Shown here: one piece after another, positions 60,588 to 64,000 of the stretch
Layout of the letters: every line of letters begins with the position of its first letter
How positions within the stretch are numbered: the stretch's first letter is position 1
NCBI GenBank assembly: GCA_003254925.1
Contig: QANZ01042729.1
Coordinates: forward strand, 1-64,000
Length of the DNA: 64,000 nucleotides
Source: Chamaecrista fasciculata
Lineage: Eukaryota > Streptophyta > Magnoliopsida > Fabales > Fabaceae
Direction of reading: 5' to 3'
Notes under the pieces: model-generated
Told to the model about the DNA's origin: nothing
Seen by the model: the letters and a program-made list of their open reading frames with translations, nothing else
Databases searched by the model: none
Made by a program: the position numbers and the translations under genes

Positions 60588-61036
60588 GGGTAAAATACAC
60601 AAAAGGGCCATGTGGTTTGACCCTATTTCAGTTTGGGTCCCTGTGGTTTAAAACGTTACAATCAGGGTCCCTGTGGTTTGCTCCATTTGCAAACAGGGTC
60701 CTAGGAGCTTTTCTCCATCCAACTTAACGGTGCACATGTTTTGCACATGACCACTAACCTGCATCCCTAATTTTTTCGAACATTCTCAGCCTCGCCATTT
60801 TTCTCAGCCTCGCCATTTTTCTCAACCTAGCTTCTCCTTCGCGATTCCTTCCTCCTCCACACCCAGGTCGCGATTTCTTCCTCCTTCACTCTCTTCATCT
60901 CGCGATTTCTCCAGAAGAAGACGCAAATACGGATCATGGGTGAGCTGGAATGATTATAAAAGTGTAAAATCACGTTTTGGGATCAATTTGTAAAATCCTG
61001 CGCGAGTTCGCCAGTTTCTCGCCAGTTTGAGTGCAA

Positions 61037-61130
61037 CTGGCGAGATTCTGGCGAAGTAATTCCAGTGAGCAGCAGTCATCTCGCCAGAATCTCGCCACTT
61101 TGGGGCAAACCAGCGAGATTCTGGCGAAGT
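61037..61130. repeat. Inverted and direct 'gcgagattctggcga' repeats
   Basis: 61038-61054 is a perfect 17-bp inverted complement of 61081-61097, and 61040-61057 recurs in direct orientation at 61113-61130. The cluster could fold as a hairpin with a 26-base loop. Confidence 0.85.
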
Positions 61131-61650
61131 GCTCAGCACAGCGTTATAAAATTCTGTTTTGGTCCCTGGCTTTCATTTCTTTTACTCCTTTGGTCCTTTC
61201 CTTGTGACATAAGCTCAAAACCTATCATGAAAACACTTCACAAGGTTGCATACTTTCTCAAATACAAAAGATAAAAGTTATATAAATATAAAACACGAGA
61301 AAATACACAATTTAGCCCAAATTATATAACTTTACACACATAACCAATTTACTACATTCTAAGGCAAATTCATGCAATTAGGTCCAATAAACATATTAAA
61401 ATACCACGAAATGCCTTAAGAAAATATAGTAAAATATGGCTCGATCAGAAGTCATGCAAATTAATCCCTTATTGTGGTTCTACTTTATCATAATACATAA
61501 CCATCTTATCACAGAAGTCATGCAAATTAAAACTTACATAACCATCTTTTAACTGTGAAGACTCTGAAATTCTTTAGAAAAAAAAGAGTAGTACAGCAGA
61601 TATCAAATACCATTAACAGTTTGACAATGATGGAAATATATACCTGAATT

Positions 61651-61780
61651 ATTGGATCTAGTACAGCAGATATTAGAAATGGAAAAATTACTTGGAAGGT
61701 AGATATTATTCCAGGTAAAATCGAAGAGCTGGAATAATATCTGCTGTACTAGATCCAATATCTAATATCTGCTGTACTAG
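61651..61780. repeat. Nested perfect inverted repeats inside the MULE
   Basis: 61651-61675 is an exact 25-bp inverted complement of 61735-61759. Inside it, 61701-61714 (agatattattccag) pairs exactly with 61729-61742. A direct copy of taatatctgctgtactag lies at 61763-61780, and part of the unit (agtacagcagatat) also appears at about 61590-61603. Confidence 0.9.
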
Positions 61781-62181
61781 AATCTTCAAATTTAATCAGC
61801 TTGTTTGATTAAAATTTTAGTAGGTGCAAGATTATGCGGGTCAATTTTAAATTTCTTGAGCTACTTTATAAAAAAAGAGGTTCTTGAGCTAGTTTAAGGC
61901 TTCAGAGTTCTCACCTTTCAGTTTCACAATACAAATCAAATTGGTATAGTAATACTAGTATTTTTCCCTTGAAGCTGCAAATACTGAAATTTAAATGACA
62001 CTTAAGAGGAGAACTACAGAAGGCATTTCTTATACAATTGGTAATGCTAAATGATCAACTTTACTAAGAAGGTTCATCATACAATCACATATATCAAGGA
62101 ATGCCTGTGCACTATACTAATCCAAAAACCTGTGCACTATACTAATCCAAAATCTTTACATAAACTTAAAAATTACTATTA

Positions 62182-62646
62182 CTACTTCTTTTGGGGTCTT
62201 GGTACAAACGTTGTAGCTTTCTTGAAATGACACTTGCCCCGGCCTATTGACTGTTGTAATGGGTCAATAATCTCTTCTTCATCTTGTGGCTCATCCTCAT
62301 CATCTGAAGAAAATGGTGGAGTTACAACATACACCACTAACTCTGAAACTCCTAATTTTTCATGATCTTTGACCCATTGATCAACGTCCTCATCTCTTTC
62401 CAATGTACATAACTCCTCGTTTCGATCCCGGCTAGGACCTAACCCAACCATACGTGAACCATCAGCGAAATCTAACCCATTCTCTCCCCCTGCCTCTTTA
62501 TATAGTGACTCCAACTCAAATTTACATATGTAGTCCCTGTCAAACTTGGGTCGATTAAGTGTATATCCACCTTCATAATATGACCTTTCTCCTCCCAAAA
62601 GTCTTCCACCATATTGAATAGTGATATCGAAATGGCTAATTGACAT
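62182..62646 (-). CDS. PB1-like domain protein carried by the Mutator-like element (154 aa)
   Basis: Starts MSISHFDITIQYGGRLLGG. An acceptor (tgtacag) lies directly before the ATG, and a donor-like site (aaaaggtatgg, about 63725) in the right TIR region suggests a 5'-UTR exon there, so the frame can be read without an upstream coding exon. The N-terminal 110 residues (FDITIQYGG ... DYICKFELESLYKE ... VSELVVYVV) have the pattern of the PB1-like domain found at the N-terminus of plant MULE transposases. An acidic tail (SSDDEDEPQDEEEIIDP) and a basic end (FKKATTFVPRPQKK) follow. The zinc finger, DDE transposase and SWIM parts that normally come next are absent. It may be a decayed transposase remnant, or a self-standing element protein with a regulatory or binding role. 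Confidence 0.6.
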   Translation of the reverse strand: MSISHFDITIQYGGRLLGGERSYYEGGYTLNRPKFDRDYICKFELESLYKEAGGENGLDFADGSRMVGLGPSRDRNEELCTLERDEDVDQWVKDHEKLGVSELVVYVVTPPFSSDDEDEPQDEEEIIDPLQQSIGRGKCHFKKATTFVPRPQKK

Positions 62647-63659
62647 CTGTACATACAGTAAATACACCATAGTCAAATTAGTTTATTCCAAAACATATGT
62701 TGTACATAAACGATAAATGTAATATTTAACACAAATTTCACAGTAAGGTAAAAATACAGACATGAATTAAGTCATTTTATTAACACAAATTATAATAAGA
62801 ATTATTTAGAAAAAGAAGAACTTGGAGTGGTTTCTAGATACCCTTTGGAAAGAGTAAACAAGGGTCAGTATTGGATTCCAACCCCTTCTCAGATGCAGAT
62901 TCAACTAAAGTTACCAGTTACAGTAAAGGTACTCTATTCTCTCCTCCTGTCAAAACTTTATCTTTTCCCCCCTTCAGTTCATGTTCACTCGCTGTAAATT
63001 TCTTTTGTTTGCATAAAAATGTTTCTATGAAAGTGCTTGTACAATTACAAGAATCTTATTAAAGATTAGAGAATAATTACTGACTTCTAATAGCAAGTTT
63101 TATCAAACAAATATTAAATCAAAATACAAGCTTCTCAGCATCAGGCAACTTGTTACAAATTCATCCATTTGAGCTTCATGTTTACCCTAATTAACTAATA
63201 CTCCAATAAAAGATGTTTCATTTATTTTACTGATTAGGATCATGTTGTTAACATGGGATCTTTGAACATGAAGAAGTTTTGCTCTTATCATATATTAAAG
63301 GATTTTACCTATATGTTATAAATAAATTTACCCAAGGCCTAACCTATATCTCTTGATAACTGGTTAATTGACGATTGACATAGGATTCCAGAATGATGTT
63401 CCTAAAATAGTGCAGGATTAGCATGATAGTAACATCCTTGTCATCTAGTCGACATATTGTGCTACATAATATATAAACATATTGACAGCGTTGATGAAAA
63501 CTTTTGATGAATATTGATGATTGTGCTACATAATATATATTCATCAATATAAACATATTGACAGTGTTTTCATATTGACAGCGCTGTAAATATATATACT
63601 GTGCTACATAATATATAAACATATTGTCAATTTTTAATCATCTTCCTTCCATGTATGCA

Positions 63660-64000
63660 AGAATATATATACTGTAAATCAGAAACAGAGTACATAGTGA
63701 AGAAGAAACGAGTAGGATCCATACCTTTTGAAGTTAATTGTGGTGGCGGAGGAGAAGTATCTTGTGGAGCAACACGAACACGAGAGCAAAATCGCAACTG
63801 TGAGTGAAGGGAATGAAATGGCGACAGAAATTTTAGGGTTTGAAGATGAGGAAATCGCGACTAAGTGAAGGGAATGAAATGGCGACTGTGAGTGAAGGAG
63901 GAAATCGCGAGCGAAGGATAGAGTGAAGGGGAAGATGAAGAAATCGCGAGATGAAGAGAGTGAAGGAGGAAGAAATCGCGACCTTGGTGTGGAGGAGGAA
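63660..64000 (-). promoter_or_regulatory. Inner right TIR with repeated tcgcgatttc, probable promoter/leader of the PB1 gene
   Basis: On the minus strand this stretch reads as a leader with several tcgcgatttc and tcgccatttcattccc units, ending at the donor near 63725. Mutator-type elements typically start transcription inside their TIRs. The exact start is not determined. Confidence 0.4.

Larger units (their letters stand above)
60588..64000 (-). mobile_element. Mutator-like element with long TIRs, partial (right end outside window)
   Basis: Begins gggtaaaatacacaaaaggg, a common start of plant MULE TIRs. 60849-60911 is the inverted complement of 63938-64000 (only a few mismatches), so the right TIR continues past the window and the element should end near 64261. 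The TIR has tandem cctcgccatttttctcag and tcgcgatttc units. The one gene inside (62182-62646) reads from the right TIR inward. No MULE transposase, SWIM finger or other coding frame is visible in the 3.4 kb, so it is non-autonomous. Confidence 0.8.

Noticed and set aside
61590-61790. CRISPR-like repeated units
   Set aside because: Eukaryotic DNA; units are inverted and irregularly spaced, so they are hairpin repeats within a transposon.
1-64000. tRNA, rRNA or snRNA genes
   Set aside because: I looked for ggttcgaatcc-type T-loop motifs in both orientations and saw no complete tRNA; a tRNAscan run would be decisive.

Overview
The window is plant nuclear DNA, almost certainly from a eudicot. 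It is AT-rich, its genes carry many GT-AG introns, and intergenic space is packed with MITEs and other transposon debris. I cannot name the species. Ten cellular genes can be modelled exon by exon, plus one transposon-borne gene. All reading frames close across the proposed splice sites.

Layout. 1-2.9 kb: MITEs. 3.0-5.7 kb (+): EF-hand protein. 8.0-10.7 kb (-): GDP-mannose 3',5'-epimerase (GME) with a 5'-UTR intron. 10.9-15.4 kb: MITEs. 15.6-18.9 kb (+): group C bZIP close to bZIP63. 19.3-20.8 kb (-): intronless PPR protein. 22.3-24.9 kb (+): thylakoid TatA (Tha4). 27.6-31.0 kb (+): UNE12-like bHLH. 33.4-35.4 kb (+): second intronless PPR protein. 37.1-39.9 kb (-): Hsp70-Hsp90 organizing protein (HOP/STI1). 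40.5-46.4 kb: repeats, including an LTR-like fragment. 46.5-49.3 kb (+): Aux/IAA close to IAA16, with an element in its third intron. 49.3-56.6 kb: repeats. 56.7-57.2 kb (+): PR-4 (barwin). 57.2-64.0 kb: repeats, ending in a Mutator-like element that runs off the window.

The gene order resembles two Arabidopsis blocks, as I remember their locus numbers: TATA, bZIP63, an EF-hand gene and GME on chromosome 5 (At5g28750 to At5g28840), and PR4, IAA16 and a PPR gene on chromosome 3 (At3g04720 to At3g04750). Functionally the genes are unrelated housekeeping and regulatory loci: ascorbate synthesis, energy-stress transcription, organelle RNA processing, thylakoid protein export, chaperone relay, auxin repression and defence.

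The most interesting region is 52.8-64.0 kb. Two blocks upstream of PR-4 (about 52.84-52.91 and 54.05-54.27 kb) recur in the same order and orientation downstream of it (58.84-58.92 and 60.25-60.59 kb). This implies a tandem duplication of the PR-4 locus whose second gene should lie just beyond the right edge. The right copy was later hit by a short retroposon with a 14-bp target duplication and by a Mutator-like element with TIRs of at least 320 bp. That element carries a PB1-like-domain gene but no visible transposase, and contains perfect internal inverted repeats.
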